Made by a program: the position numbers and the translations under genes. The notes beneath the pieces were generated by a model, which saw only the letters and a list, made by a program, of their open reading frames with translations, did no database searches and was not told where the DNA came from. From assembly GCF_036245645.1 (NCBI RefSeq), contig NZ_BTPE01000002.1, positions 310,001-374,000 on the forward strand: a DNA stretch of 64,000 nucleotides. Direction: 5' to 3'. Shown here piece after piece: positions 44,710 through 53,855 of this stretch (within the stretch, counting starts at the first letter, position 1; each line of letters starts with the position of its first letter). The stretch comes from Algoriphagus taiwanensis. GTDB taxonomy: Bacteria > Bacteroidota > Bacteroidia > Cytophagales > Cyclobacteriaceae.

Positions 44710-46029
44710 ATGGCTGGAAAAGTAAAAGAACAGGAAGCCATCCCGGTTTCCAAAGTGCAGCGGGCGGCCAAATTTATCTCCACAGGTGCAAAAGTAGGAG
44801 GAAACTACGTGAAGCATTATGCCAAAAAGATGGTCAATCCTTCTTTGGACAAGGAAGTGCTTCATCAAAACAATGCAGAAGATATTTACAATTCGCTCAG
44901 TCAGCTAAAAGGATCTGCACTCAAAGTGGCTCAGATGATGTCCATGGACAAGAATCTATTGCCCAGAGCCTATCAGGATAAGTTTACTATGGCTCAGTAC
45001 TCAGCTCCGCCTCTCTCTTATCCTCTGGTTGTCAAAACCTTTCAAAGGTATTTTGGAAAAACTCCTGAGCAAATGTTTGACACCTTCACCCGCTCAGCTG
45101 TCAATGCAGCCTCTATCGGGCAGGTACATCAGGCTACGCTTCATGGGAAAACTCTTGCAGTAAAAATTCAATATCCCGGAGTAGCTGATTCGGTAAGCTC
45201 TGATCTAAAGTTGGTTCGTCCTTTTGCATTGCGCCTTCTCAATATGAATGAGAAAGAGCTGGATCACTACATGGAAGAAGTGGAGGAGCGATTGGTAGAG
45301 GAGACAGATTATCACTTGGAAGTGGAGCGTTCTCAGGAGATTTCCGCTGCATGTGCTCACATCCCCAATCTCCGGTTTCCAACTTATTATCACGAATTCA
45401 GTGCGGAGCGAGTGATTACCATGGATTGGATATCCGGCAAGCATATCAAGGAATGGATGGAAACCAATCCTTCTCAAGAATTAAAGAATCAAATCGGACA
45501 AGCCTTGTGGGACTTCTACCACCATCAGGTTCACAATTTGAAGCAAGTCCATGCAGATCCTCATCCGGGAAACTTTATTGTGCAAGATGATGGTGTCTTG
45601 GGAATTATTGATTTTGGCTGTGTCAAAGTCATTCCTGAGGATTTTTATCAAGGGTATTTTTCCCTGATCAAAAAGGATTTGGCAGTGAAGGAGGAAGAAT
45701 TGAATCAAATCTTTTATTCCTTGGATTTTATCTCAGATAAGGATACACCTGAAGAAAAGACCTATTTCAAAGGAGTTTTTAAGGAAATGATTTCTCTTTT
45801 GGGTAAGCCTTTCCATGTGGATCGTTTCGATTTCTCAGACGATAGCTATTTTGAGCAAATCTTCCAGCTTGGAGATCGTATTTCGAATGACAAGATGTTT
45901 AAGAAATCACGACAGGCGAGAGGTTCGCGCCACGGCTTGTATATCAACAGAACCTATTTCGGCTTGTACAACTTACTAAATCAGCTACAAGCAGAGGTAA
46001 TCACTACCAAGCCGGAATGGCTGAAGTAA
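44710..46029 (+). CDS. ABC1/AarF/UbiB family atypical kinase
   Basis: A 439-aa member of the family that includes UbiB and COQ8. The family's KxGQ motif appears as K-V-A-Q ('ALKVAQMMSMD'). The nucleotide loop is 'NAASIGQVHQATL', the conserved lysine lies in 'LAVKIQYPG', the catalytic-loop text is 'VHADPHPGNFIV' and the metal site is 'IIDFGCVK'. Members support isoprenoid quinone or lipid homeostasis, though this organism would make menaquinone. It is coupled to the TetR-like gene upstream and ends at a bidirectional terminator. Confidence 0.9.
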   Translation: MAGKVKEQEAIPVSKVQRAAKFISTGAKVGGNYVKHYAKKMVNPSLDKEVLHQNNAEDIYNSLSQLKGSALKVAQMMSMDKNLLPRAYQDKFTMAQYSAPPLSYPLVVKTFQRYFGKTPEQMFDTFTRSAVNAASIGQVHQATLHGKTLAVKIQYPGVADSVSSDLKLVRPFALRLLNMNEKELDHYMEEVEERLVEETDYHLEVERSQEISAACAHIPNLRFPTYYHEFSAERVITMDWISGKHIKEWMETNPSQELKNQIGQALWDFYHHQVHNLKQVHADPHPGNFIVQDDGVLGIIDFGCVKVIPEDFYQGYFSLIKKDLAVKEEELNQIFYSLDFISDKDTPEEKTYFKGVFKEMISLLGKPFHVDRFDFSDDSYFEQIFQLGDRISNDKMFKKSRQARGSRHGLYINRTYFGLYNLLNQLQAEVITTKPEWLK

Positions 46030-46032
46030 ATG

Positions 46033-46059
46033 AAAAAGGGAGATAGTTTCTCCCTTTTT
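46033..46059. terminator. Bidirectional terminator between convergent genes
   Basis: AAAAAGGGAGA (46033-46043) pairs with TCTCCCTTTTT (46049-46059). It serves the ABC1 gene on the plus strand and the sorbosone-dehydrogenase-like gene on the minus strand. Confidence 0.8.
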
Positions 46060-47250
46060 TTATGGTTTGGTGTAAGTGACTCTATAAATGCAATTGGCCA
46101 TGTCGTCGGAGATCAGGATGCTTCCGTCGGGTAGTTCCTGCACATCTACCGGGCGGCCCCATACTTCCTGACTTGCTTCATCAAGCCAACCTGAGGCAAA
46201 AGTTTTTCTTTCTGTCACCTGACCGTTGCTATTTACCTGAACCCAATCCACTTCGTATCCTGATTTTTTGCTGCGATTCCAGCTGCCATGCTTGGCAATG
46301 ATTGCGTTGTTTTTAAATGTCGTTGGGAACATACCTCCCTCATAAAATCGCATTCCAAGCGGGGCGGTATGAGCTCCCAATTTGGCAACAGGTGCCACAT
46401 AGGCTGCGGCTTCTTTTCCTTTTCCACCAAATTCAGGATCCTTTACATTTCCTGCGTGCCAATAAGGGTAGCCAAAATGCTGTCCTTTTTGGGTTGCCCG
46501 GTTCAATTCACAGTCCGGAATATCATCTCCCATCATATCCCTACCATTGTCAGTAAACCAAAGCTCTTTGGTCACCGGATGCCAATCAAAGCCGACCGAA
46601 TTTCTGACTCCATGAGCAAATACTTCTGGTTTGCTTCCTGCTTTGCTTACATCCAATCGGGTGATGCTGGCAAAAATTTCATCTTCTGATTCACAGATAT
46701 TGCATGGTGCGCCCACGGGTACATAGAGCATCCCATCCGGACCAAAGGCAATAAACTTCCAGCCATGATGTCTTTCCGTAGGATATCCATCGTAAATGAC
46801 CTCGTATTTTGGATTGTTGAGATTGTTTTTGATGTCTTTGAACTTGAGAATTCTGCTGACTTCTGCCACATAGAGGTCACCATCTTTGTAGGCTACTCCA
46901 TTGGGCATCCTCAGTCCTTCAGCAAGGATGAATTTGGAGTCAGCCTTGCCATCGGCATTTTCATCGACGAGGGCAAAGACACTGTTCCCTTGTCTGTTGC
47001 CGACAAAGACAATTCCTTCCTCAGACATGGCCATAGAGCGTGCATTGGGTACGTCTGCCGCCCAAACCTCTATTTTAAACCCGGGAAGTAGGCGGATTTG
47101 ATCCAGTTTGACATCCGCTTTTGCTGATCGGATATCCCTTTTGTTGCTGCTATTGGCGGTTTTGACCTGAGAAAGCTTCCCTTGACAACTCCCGGAAAGG
47201 GTGATTATTGAAAGGGAGAAGAATAGGATTGAAATTCGAAATAGTCTCAT
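46060..47250 (-). CDS. PQQ/sorbosone dehydrogenase-like beta-propeller protein, secreted
   Basis: A 396-aa protein with a lipoprotein-like signal ('IITLSGSC', Cys22). The propeller body contains 'LLPGFKIEVWAADVPNARSM' (partly), 'MPNGVAYKDGDLYVAEVSRI', 'GWKFIAFGPDGMLYVPVGAPCN' (partly) and 'GVRNSVGFDWHPVTKELWFTDNGRD' (partly), the pattern of L-sorbosone dehydrogenase and related PQQ sugar dehydrogenases. It probably oxidises a sugar or aldose in the envelope, but the cofactor and substrate are unconfirmed. It is divergent from the ABC-F gene. Confidence 0.88.
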   Translation of the reverse strand: MRLFRISILFFSLSIITLSGSCQGKLSQVKTANSSNKRDIRSAKADVKLDQIRLLPGFKIEVWAADVPNARSMAMSEEGIVFVGNRQGNSVFALVDENADGKADSKFILAEGLRMPNGVAYKDGDLYVAEVSRILKFKDIKNNLNNPKYEVIYDGYPTERHHGWKFIAFGPDGMLYVPVGAPCNICESEDEIFASITRLDVSKAGSKPEVFAHGVRNSVGFDWHPVTKELWFTDNGRDMMGDDIPDCELNRATQKGQHFGYPYWHAGNVKDPEFGGKGKEAAAYVAPVAKLGAHTAPLGMRFYEGGMFPTTFKNNAIIAKHGSWNRSKKSGYEVDWVQVNSNGQVTERKTFASGWLDEASQEVWGRPVDVQELPDGSILISDDMANCIYRVTYTKP

Positions 47251-47329
47251 AGATGATTTTATTTACAGCATTTAAGCTAAAACCTTTCAGATTGTTTTCC
47301 CAGAGAAGCGGTATAAGCGGGCCTTTGGT

Positions 47330-47337
47330 TATTTTTG
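47330..47337 (+). promoter_or_regulatory. -7 element directly before the ABC-F gene
   Basis: TATTTTTG (consensus TAnnTTTG) ends 4 nt before the ATG at 47342, so the mRNA would be leaderless or nearly so. No TTTG is seen 20 nt upstream. Confidence 0.5.
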
Positions 47338-47341
47338 AGGC

Positions 47342-49270
47342 ATGTTATCGATTAGTAATCTTTCTTATTTCATAGGCGGGCGTGCACTTTATGAAAACGC
47401 CAATTTACATATCAAACCCAAAGACAAAATAGGACTTGTCGGCCAGAATGGCACAGGCAAATCCACTTTGCTGAAAATAATAAACGGAGACTATCAGGCT
47501 ACGACAGGGGAGGTGCAGAAAGCAAAAGATTGTACCATAGGCTTTCTGAATCAGGATTTGCTTTCCTACCAGTCAGATGACTCGATCCTCAATGTTGCAT
47601 TGGAAGCTTTCAAGGAGACTTTGGCACTACAGGAAGAAATCGATAAGGTACTCAAGCAGATGGAAACCGACTATTCGGACGAAATCATCAATAAACTGGC
47701 TCAGCTTCAGGATCGCTTTGAAAGTAATGAAGGCTATACCATCAAGGCAAAAGCGGAGGAAGTATTGGAAGGGATTGGTTTTAAGACAGCTGATTTGTCA
47801 AAGCCACTTCGTCAGTTTTCCGGAGGCTGGAGAATGCGGGTCATGTTGGCCAAACTTCTATTGGAAAAGCCATCCTTGCTTATGCTCGATGAACCGACCA
47901 ACCACTTGGACCTACCTTCTATCCAATGGGTAGAAAACTACCTGAAGAATTACGAAGGCGCGGTGGTAGTGGTATCTCACGATCAGACTTTTTTGGATAA
48001 TTGCATCAGTACCACTGTAGAGGTAGCCAATCAGACCCTGACTACCTATCCGGGCAATTATTCTTTCTACAAAGAGGAAAAAAAGCTGAGGATGGAGCTC
48101 CAGCAAAATGCCTATGAAAATCAACAGCAGATGATCAAGCAGACGGAGCGATTTATTGAGCGATTTCGGGCAAAGGCCACCAAGTCCAACCAAGTCCAAT
48201 CCAGAATCAAGGCTTTGGAAAGAATGGACAGGGTACATGAGGTGGTAGACGACGAGGCATTTGTGAATTTTAAATTCAAATTTTCTCAAAAATCCGGAAG
48301 AGATGTCGTCATTCTGGATCAGGTTTCCAAAGCCTACGGAGATTTGAAAATCCTGCAAAACACCACGGCAAGGATAGAAAGAGGGGATAAGATTGCTTTG
48401 ATCGGAGCTAACGGAAAAGGTAAATCCACCCTTCTCCGAATCATTGACGGGTCTGAAAAGATCCAGGGGGTACGCACCGAGGGGCACAATGTAATCAAGT
48501 CCTTTTTTGCACAGCATCAGTTGGAAGCCCTGACCTTGGACAATGAAATCATCCAGGAAATGTCTCAAGCCGGAAGCGGAAAGACCGAAACAGAGCTTAG
48601 AAATGTGTTGGGTTGTTTTCTCTTTACCAATGATGAGGTGTTTAAGAAGATCAAGGTGCTCTCAGGAGGAGAAAAATCCAGAGTTGCTTTGGCGAAAACC
48701 CTGATTTCTGAAGCTAATTTCCTGCTTTTGGATGAGCCTACTAACCATCTTGATTTTCAGTCAGTTAATATTTTGATTCAAGCGCTACAGCAGTACGAAG
48801 GGACATTTATTACCGTATCCCATGATCGTCATTTTATCAAAGGAGTAGCCAACAAAATTTGGTATATCGAGAATCACGAGATCAAGGAATATCCCGGTAC
48901 GTATGAGGAGTACGAATTTTGGAAAAGTCAACAGGTAGAAACCCCTTCCCAGGAGCTTAAAACCAAACCTTCCAAAACATCCACTGCCCAAACCTCTTCT
49001 CAGAGAGATCCAGAGGCACAGCAGATAAAACGAGATTTGAAGAAATTGGAGGAACAAGTAGAAAAGATTGAAAAGGAGATCGAATCCTTGGAATTATTGA
49101 AAGCAGAAACGGAAGTTTCTTTGGCTGATCCGGATATTTATTCAGATGAAGAAAAAGCCCGTAAAATCCAGGAAAGCTACGAGCATATCCAAAGAAACCT
49201 TTCTGAAGCCAATAGTAAATGGGAGGAACTTGTAGAACAAGTCTCCACTTTGCAGGAAAAACTCGGCTAA
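47342..49270 (+). CDS. ABC-F family ATPase (ribosome-associated)
   Basis: A 642-aa soluble tandem ATPase. Walker A sites are 'GQNGTGKST' (first) and 'GANGKGKST' (second). The signatures are 'FSGGWRMRVMLAKLLL' and 'LSGGEKSRVALAKTL', each followed by 'LLLDEPTNHLD' text, and the interdomain linker contains 'AKATKSNQVQSRIKALE'. A C-terminal coiled coil (about 560-642, 'LEEQVEKIEKEIESLEL', partly) gives it the Uup-like layout. ABC-F proteins act on the ribosome in translation or resistance. It is followed by the T9SS plug gene after 36 bp. Confidence 0.92.
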   Translation: MLSISNLSYFIGGRALYENANLHIKPKDKIGLVGQNGTGKSTLLKIINGDYQATTGEVQKAKDCTIGFLNQDLLSYQSDDSILNVALEAFKETLALQEEIDKVLKQMETDYSDEIINKLAQLQDRFESNEGYTIKAKAEEVLEGIGFKTADLSKPLRQFSGGWRMRVMLAKLLLEKPSLLMLDEPTNHLDLPSIQWVENYLKNYEGAVVVVSHDQTFLDNCISTTVEVANQTLTTYPGNYSFYKEEKKLRMELQQNAYENQQQMIKQTERFIERFRAKATKSNQVQSRIKALERMDRVHEVVDDEAFVNFKFKFSQKSGRDVVILDQVSKAYGDLKILQNTTARIERGDKIALIGANGKGKSTLLRIIDGSEKIQGVRTEGHNVIKSFFAQHQLEALTLDNEIIQEMSQAGSGKTETELRNVLGCFLFTNDEVFKKIKVLSGGEKSRVALAKTLISEANFLLLDEPTNHLDFQSVNILIQALQQYEGTFITVSHDRHFIKGVANKIWYIENHEIKEYPGTYEEYEFWKSQQVETPSQELKTKPSKTSTAQTSSQRDPEAQQIKRDLKKLEEQVEKIEKEIESLELLKAETEVSLADPDIYSDEEKARKIQESYEHIQRNLSEANSKWEELVEQVSTLQEKLG

Positions 49271-49306
49271 TCCACTGGTCTACAGCCAGAATTCTTAATT
49301 TTAGAG

Positions 49307-50572
49307 ATGAAGAAAAATATATTCCTTCTTTTTTTCTGCCTTCTTTCTGGGGCTTCTTTCGCCCAGATCCTAGAGGATAGGGTGTACTCCGAGCATATCC
49401 AATCCGTTCGTCTTTTTCCTTTGGGGTTAAATCAGGAAAGTATGCTGGATGCACCAGTAGTGGGCATCAATGATTCCCGGCCTTTGGTTTTGTTGTTTGA
49501 TGATTTGGCATACGATCCTGAGCTTTACACCGCAAAATTGATCCATTGCAATGCCGACTGGCAAAAGTCTTCCCTGCGGGACACAGATTTTTCTCCCAAC
49601 TTCAACCAGTTCAATGTAGATGACTACGAATACTCAGTGAATACAAGAATACCCTACATCCACTATCGTTTTGAGGTTCCCAGAGTTACCAAATCTGGAA
49701 ACTACATTTTGCAAGTGTATAGAAACAGGAATGAGGACGAGGTGGTCCTTACCCGTCGTTTTATGGTTTATGAGGAGCTTTTTACCGTAGGGGCAGCTGT
49801 TGTACCCCCTACACAGACGGAAGAACGACGAGCTTTGCAGCAGATCAATGCCGTGGTCAATTATTCGAAGGTAGATGTGGTTGACCCCACTACTCAGATT
49901 AAAGTTTTGATTCGCCAAAATCAGCGTTGGGATAATGCCAAATATTTGTCTAAACCGACTTTTTTAAATCAAAATGCAAAGACCATGCGCTTTGAGCCCT
50001 TTGATGGCTCCAGTACTTTTCGAGCAGGAAATGAATTTAGATTTGTGGATCTGAGGTTCATTAGGGCTACGGGTGCCAATGTCGCATCTGTACAGGTAGA
50101 GGAAACCATAATTTTTGCAGAAACCCTTTTAAGTACTCCCCGACCTGGTGGCGTTTATTCCCAGTATTTGGATTTGAATGGGCAGTATGTAGTGGCCACC
50201 AATGATCGCCCAGGAGGAAATCCCGAAGTGGAGAGTGAATACATTTATACGACCTTTTATTTTCGGGCAGACCCGGGAAGAGAAATCAAAATGTTGGGTT
50301 CGCTCACCCAATGGGGGAATTCTCCCGAAGCGGCAATGAAATACGATCCCAAAAACAATGTTTATTCTACTTCTTTGCTTCTCAAACAGGGGTGGTATGA
50401 TTTCCAATTTGGCCAATTGACTTCCGATGGCCTAGACACTGATCCTATGGAGGGTAGCCATTTTGAGACCGAAAACGAGTATGAAGTTTTGGTCTACTAT
50501 CGAGGCTTGGGATCTAGATATGATCAGTTGGCGGGCTATGTTTATCTCCAGCCCAATCGTAGAAGGTTATAA
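49307..50572 (+). CDS. Type IX secretion system plug protein (DUF5103)
   Basis: A 421-aa protein with a signal peptide (1-19, ending SFAQ). It belongs to the former DUF5103 family, now the T9SS plug protein, which occludes the SprA translocation channel in Flavobacterium. Motifs seen are 'SEHIQSVRLFPLG', 'DLAYDPELYTAKLIHCNADW' (partly) and the late 'PNNVYS'-like 'DPKNNVYSTSLLLKQGWYDF' (partly). The family is restricted to Bacteroidota with gliding or T9SS machinery, so its presence argues that this organism secretes proteins by T9SS. No other T9SS gene is in the window. Confidence 0.88.
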   Translation: MKKNIFLLFFCLLSGASFAQILEDRVYSEHIQSVRLFPLGLNQESMLDAPVVGINDSRPLVLLFDDLAYDPELYTAKLIHCNADWQKSSLRDTDFSPNFNQFNVDDYEYSVNTRIPYIHYRFEVPRVTKSGNYILQVYRNRNEDEVVLTRRFMVYEELFTVGAAVVPPTQTEERRALQQINAVVNYSKVDVVDPTTQIKVLIRQNQRWDNAKYLSKPTFLNQNAKTMRFEPFDGSSTFRAGNEFRFVDLRFIRATGANVASVQVEETIIFAETLLSTPRPGGVYSQYLDLNGQYVVATNDRPGGNPEVESEYIYTTFYFRADPGREIKMLGSLTQWGNSPEAAMKYDPKNNVYSTSLLLKQGWYDFQFGQLTSDGLDTDPMEGSHFETENEYEVLVYYRGLGSRYDQLAGYVYLQPNRRRL

Positions 50573-50573
50573 A

Positions 50574-50600
50574 AAAATCCCCTTTGAAAAAGGGGATTTT
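50574..50600. terminator. Bidirectional terminator between the plug and Cas6-like genes
   Basis: AAAATCCCCTTT (50574-50585) pairs with AAAGGGGATTTT (50589-50600) around GAA, with A/T tracts on both sides. Confidence 0.85.
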
Positions 50601-50605
50601 GATGT

Positions 50606-51499
50606 TTAAGAATCTTGACTTTCGTCTGAGGACTCATCCTCCGTATCCGTAGGAGCTACATTTTGCCTTACTCTCTCTGTTGGTTTGTAAGGAACGAAGC
50701 CTTCTCTTTTGAATTTATAAGGAGTGGTTCTGTTGCCTGATGGATGATTTGCTAAATCAAGCATACCAAATCCTTTGTGGGTAAAGGCACCAAGACCGCA
50801 TTTGAAAACGAAATCTTGCACTTCAGGAGCAGCATAAAGGGTGAAAGGAAGGGTATATCCTCTTACCTCATACTTCACATCCATGTCGTAAACTGCATAG
50901 ATTCTAGCAAATTTCTTCTGTTGTTCTTTCAGCTTGTTCACATAGACCATGTCAGGAACTACCTGGAACTTGTAGAAAGATTCCATTTGCTCTGGTGTGT
51001 ACCATCCTGATCTTTCCATTCTAGTCAAGGTAGACTCGTACAAAAGATCAGAAAACTCATCGCTGTCAGGATTGATAAATCTTTTTCCAGCTTCCTCATT
51101 GAATGCAGGGGTGATCAAGACAAGAGGAGAGATGCAGACGAACTTATTGGAGGTTTCCAATTCCGGTTCTGTTTCGATCTCCGTGTATTCCGGAGAAAGA
51201 ATCAGGTTTCCCAACTCAATCTTCGAAGTAGCAAACACTTGCTCAAGAAGGTAATCCATAAACTCTTCACTCTGAGAGGAGAGTACTAGTGTGACCAAGC
51301 TTGAATAGTAGTGAAGGCCACTTCTACTCACTTTAGTCTGACCTTTCAGGCCAGAAAAGTTGAAGTAGTTGTAGTTGAAGAATTCTTCACGCCCACCTTT
51401 TACGATCAATCCTTTTAGGAACTGCGCCAGTATATACTGGTGATGAAAGGGAAGGTAGGATCCCTTGTTTTTTAGTGAAAATATTAGTCTAACTCTCAC
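50606..51499 (-). CDS. Cas6-like RNA endonuclease family protein, without CRISPR array
   Basis: A 297-aa protein of the Cas6/RAMP type. It opens 'MRVRLIFSLKNKGSYLPFHHQYILAQFL' (partly), like the Cas6 'lP.nyn..l...iy' start. A mid-protein 'FVCISPLVL' strand matches the Cas6 'f..lSPi.v' motif, and the glycine-rich loop G235-L-G-A-F-T-H-K-G-F-G-M246 is the most diagnostic feature. The region aligning with the catalytic His of Pyrococcus Cas6 (about 40-52) has Tyr/Asn/Phe and a Lys but no His, so catalysis may differ. A Ser/Asp/Glu-rich tail (280-297) is added. The start is GTG at 51499, because an in-frame stop lies three codons upstream. No repeats, cas1, cas2 or effector genes are present. Confidence 0.82.
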   Translation of the reverse strand: MRVRLIFSLKNKGSYLPFHHQYILAQFLKGLIVKGGREEFFNYNYFNFSGLKGQTKVSRSGLHYYSSLVTLVLSSQSEEFMDYLLEQVFATSKIELGNLILSPEYTEIETEPELETSNKFVCISPLVLITPAFNEEAGKRFINPDSDEFSDLLYESTLTRMERSGWYTPEQMESFYKFQVVPDMVYVNKLKEQQKKFARIYAVYDMDVKYEVRGYTLPFTLYAAPEVQDFVFKCGLGAFTHKGFGMLDLANHPSGNRTTPYKFKREGFVPYKPTERVRQNVAPTDTEDESSDESQDS

Positions 51500-51567
51500 G
51501 GGGTATTAAAAATAAAATGAGACAATTGTTATTAAAATACTTATTTTTTTGGGTGGATAAGCAATGC

Positions 51568-51600
51568 CAAAAGTACAAATAAATTTGAAAAAAAGTCAAA
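51568..51600 (-). promoter_or_regulatory. Promoter of the Cas6-like gene
   Basis: On the minus strand, TTTG (51600-51597), 21-nt spacer, TACTTTTG (51575-51568). This is an exact -33/-7 match whose -33 box overlaps the ychF stop codon. The gene therefore need not rely on read-through from ychF. Confidence 0.65.
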
Positions 51601-52693
51601 CATTGAATCGAAAATGCATGATATCACCGTCTTGGACGACATATTCTTTGCCTTCAATGGAGATTTTTCCATTTTCTCTGCATCCCGCTTCTGTTTTGAA
51701 TTGTTGGTAGTCTGTGAGCTTTATTACCTCCGCTTTGATAAAGCCTCTTTCAAAATCAGTATGAATTACCCCAGCTGCCTGAGGAGCTTTCCATCCTTTG
51801 CGAATAGTCCAAGCCCTTACTTCTTGAACTCCTGCAGTGAAATAAGTAATGAGATTCAATAATGCATATGCACCTGAAATAAGCCGATTTAATCCGCTCT
51901 CTTCCAATCCATATTCAGAGAGGAACATGGCTTTTTCTTCAGCATCTTCAAATTCCGCAATTTGAGATTCGATGGCAGCACAAAGGACAATCACATCTGC
52001 ATTTTCCTCTTTTACTTTTTCCCGAAGTGCATCTACATATTTGTTGCCGGTAAGGATACTTCCTTCATCCACGTTGGCCACATAGAGAACAGGTTTTATG
52101 GTTAGGAGGTGAAGATCTCTTACCGCTTCCAAATCCTCCTTTTCCACCTCAATTGCTCTTGCATTGAGTCCCGACTGAAGACCAGTTTTGAATTGATTTA
52201 AGGTTTCCAATTCTTTCTTGGCCTTAGCATCTCCTGATTTGGCAATCTTTTCGATTCGCTGGATTTTTTTCTCCACAGATTCCAAATCTTTCAGCTGAAG
52301 CTCCGTATCAATGACTTCCTTGTCAAAAATAGGGTCAACGCTTCCCGCTACGTGGACGATATTGTCATCTTCGAAGCATCGGATGACGTGAATGATGGCA
52401 TCCACTTCCCGAATATTGGCCAAAAACTTATTTCCAAGCCCTTCACCTTTGGAAGCACCTTTCACCAGACCGGCGATATCCACAAATTCGATGATGGTAG
52501 GAACTACTCGCTGAGGACTAACCAAGCCTTCCAGTATTTGTAGCCTCCTGTCTGGTACGGTTACGACTCCGACATTGGGTTCTATAGTGCAAAAAGGAAA
52601 GTTTGCTGCTTCTGCTTTGGCACTGGAAAGTGCATTAAACAAGGTGGACTTACCCACATTTGGTAGTCCTACGATGCCACATTGTAAAGCCAT
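51596..52693 (-). CDS. ychF: Redox-regulated GTP/ATPase YchF
   Basis: A 365-aa Obg-family protein that prefers ATP. G1 is 'GLPNVGKSTLFNALS', the G3 text is 'EFVDIAGLVKGASKGEGLGN', and 'LYVANVDEG' occupies the G4 position. It ends with a TGS domain containing 'FTAGVQEVRAWTIRKGWKAPQAAG' (partly). The length is the usual 363-366. YchF binds the 50S subunit and affects stress tolerance. It is downstream of the AI-2E family permease by 5 bp, in one operon. Confidence 0.96.
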   Translation of the reverse strand: MALQCGIVGLPNVGKSTLFNALSSAKAEAANFPFCTIEPNVGVVTVPDRRLQILEGLVSPQRVVPTIIEFVDIAGLVKGASKGEGLGNKFLANIREVDAIIHVIRCFEDDNIVHVAGSVDPIFDKEVIDTELQLKDLESVEKKIQRIEKIAKSGDAKAKKELETLNQFKTGLQSGLNARAIEVEKEDLEAVRDLHLLTIKPVLYVANVDEGSILTGNKYVDALREKVKEENADVIVLCAAIESQIAEFEDAEEKAMFLSEYGLEESGLNRLISGAYALLNLITYFTAGVQEVRAWTIRKGWKAPQAAGVIHTDFERGFIKAEVIKLTDYQQFKTEAGCRENGKISIEGKEYVVQDGDIMHFRFNV

Positions 52694-52698
52694 TAATT

Positions 52699-53787
52699 TT
52701 ATGCTTTGATTTTGAAAATTCGGTAAGATTTGTACCCGGAGTAAAGTTCCATTACAGAGACTCTGAAAATGGTATAAACCGGTATGGCAAAGATCATCCC
52801 AAGGACGCCGGCGATTTTTGCCCCGGCAAAGATAACAACAAAAATTTCAAGGGGATGTGCTTTTACGGATTTGGAAAAGATCATCGGCTGAAGGAGCACA
52901 TTATCAGTGATTTGTACTACAGCAAATACAGAAATGATCTTGATGAAAAAGTAGGTGTAATCCTGTTCTGTAGGGAAAATGCCTGTGGATAAGCCTACAA
53001 TTATTCCAAAAGCAGTCCCAAGCAAAGGGCCTGCATAGGGGATGAGGTTAGCAACTGCTGCAAAAAGTGCAATCGTAAGTGCATACTCTACACCTACGAT
53101 AGAAAGCCCCAGGCTGGCAATAAAAAAGATGGATAATAGCTGAATAAAAAGCCCCGTCAAATAGTTGGAAAGAAGCTTTTCGACCTTGGTAAACGTAGCT
53201 ACAGATATTTCAAAGTAAGCATTGGGAATAAGGTCGAGGAGATTTCTTCTTAGGAGACCGTTTTCTAGCAGGAGGAAAAAAGTAATGAAAAATACGGCCA
53301 TGATTCCTATGAATATTCCACTGGTCAGGCCTATGAAATCTCTGATGAACCCACCGAAATCAATGTTTTTGACGGCGTCAATCACTGAAATTTTGATTTC
53401 ATTGAGAAGATAGCCCGGTTGGTTTTCCATTAGTTTGTTTCGCTGAAGGAACACCTCCACCGTGTCCAATGGGCCTTGCATTTGAGCATATATGGTCTCT
53501 AAATCGAGCCCTGCCAAAATCTCGATTTGATCATTGATCAATGGAAAAAACAAAAGGCTGAGTAAGAAAATCAGAAGTAAAATGGCCGAAAAGGACAAAA
53601 GAATGGCTATCCATCGAGCAATGTGCCACCCCAAAACGTGAATGTCATGAAGTCTGTTGGTCAGTGGTCTCAGCAAGGCTGCTAAAATCAAAGAGATCAC
53701 CAGATAGGAAGTGATATTGGAAAAATACCAGCCAAATACCAAGAAGGCTGCAATAAACAGAATGATGTATAAGAAAAACCGCTGCAT
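52699..53787 (-). CDS. AI-2E family transporter (PerM/UPF0118)
   Basis: A 362-aa polytopic membrane protein with about seven membrane segments. The C-terminal 'VANLIPYAGPLLGTAFGIIVGL' (partly) and 'LLQPMIFSKSVKAHPLEIFVVI' (partly) are PF01594 hallmarks. The family includes the autoinducer-2 exporter TqsA and antiporters, and the substrate here is unknown. The gene leads an operon with ychF, sharing no functional link that I know of. Confidence 0.93.
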   Translation of the reverse strand: MQRFFLYIILFIAAFLVFGWYFSNITSYLVISLILAALLRPLTNRLHDIHVLGWHIARWIAILLSFSAILLLIFLLSLLFFPLINDQIEILAGLDLETIYAQMQGPLDTVEVFLQRNKLMENQPGYLLNEIKISVIDAVKNIDFGGFIRDFIGLTSGIFIGIMAVFFITFFLLLENGLLRRNLLDLIPNAYFEISVATFTKVEKLLSNYLTGLFIQLLSIFFIASLGLSIVGVEYALTIALFAAVANLIPYAGPLLGTAFGIIVGLSTGIFPTEQDYTYFFIKIISVFAVVQITDNVLLQPMIFSKSVKAHPLEIFVVIFAGAKIAGVLGMIFAIPVYTIFRVSVMELYSGYKSYRIFKIKA

Positions 53788-53855
53788 AAGGGCAAAAGAA
53801 AAGGAGGCAGTGCCTCCTCAAATATAAAAGAATTGAAAAACAATCAGTGGATTAC

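Noticed and set aside
50606..51595. Possible CRISPR array near the Cas6-like gene
   Set aside because: I looked for regularly spaced direct repeats on both sides and found none.
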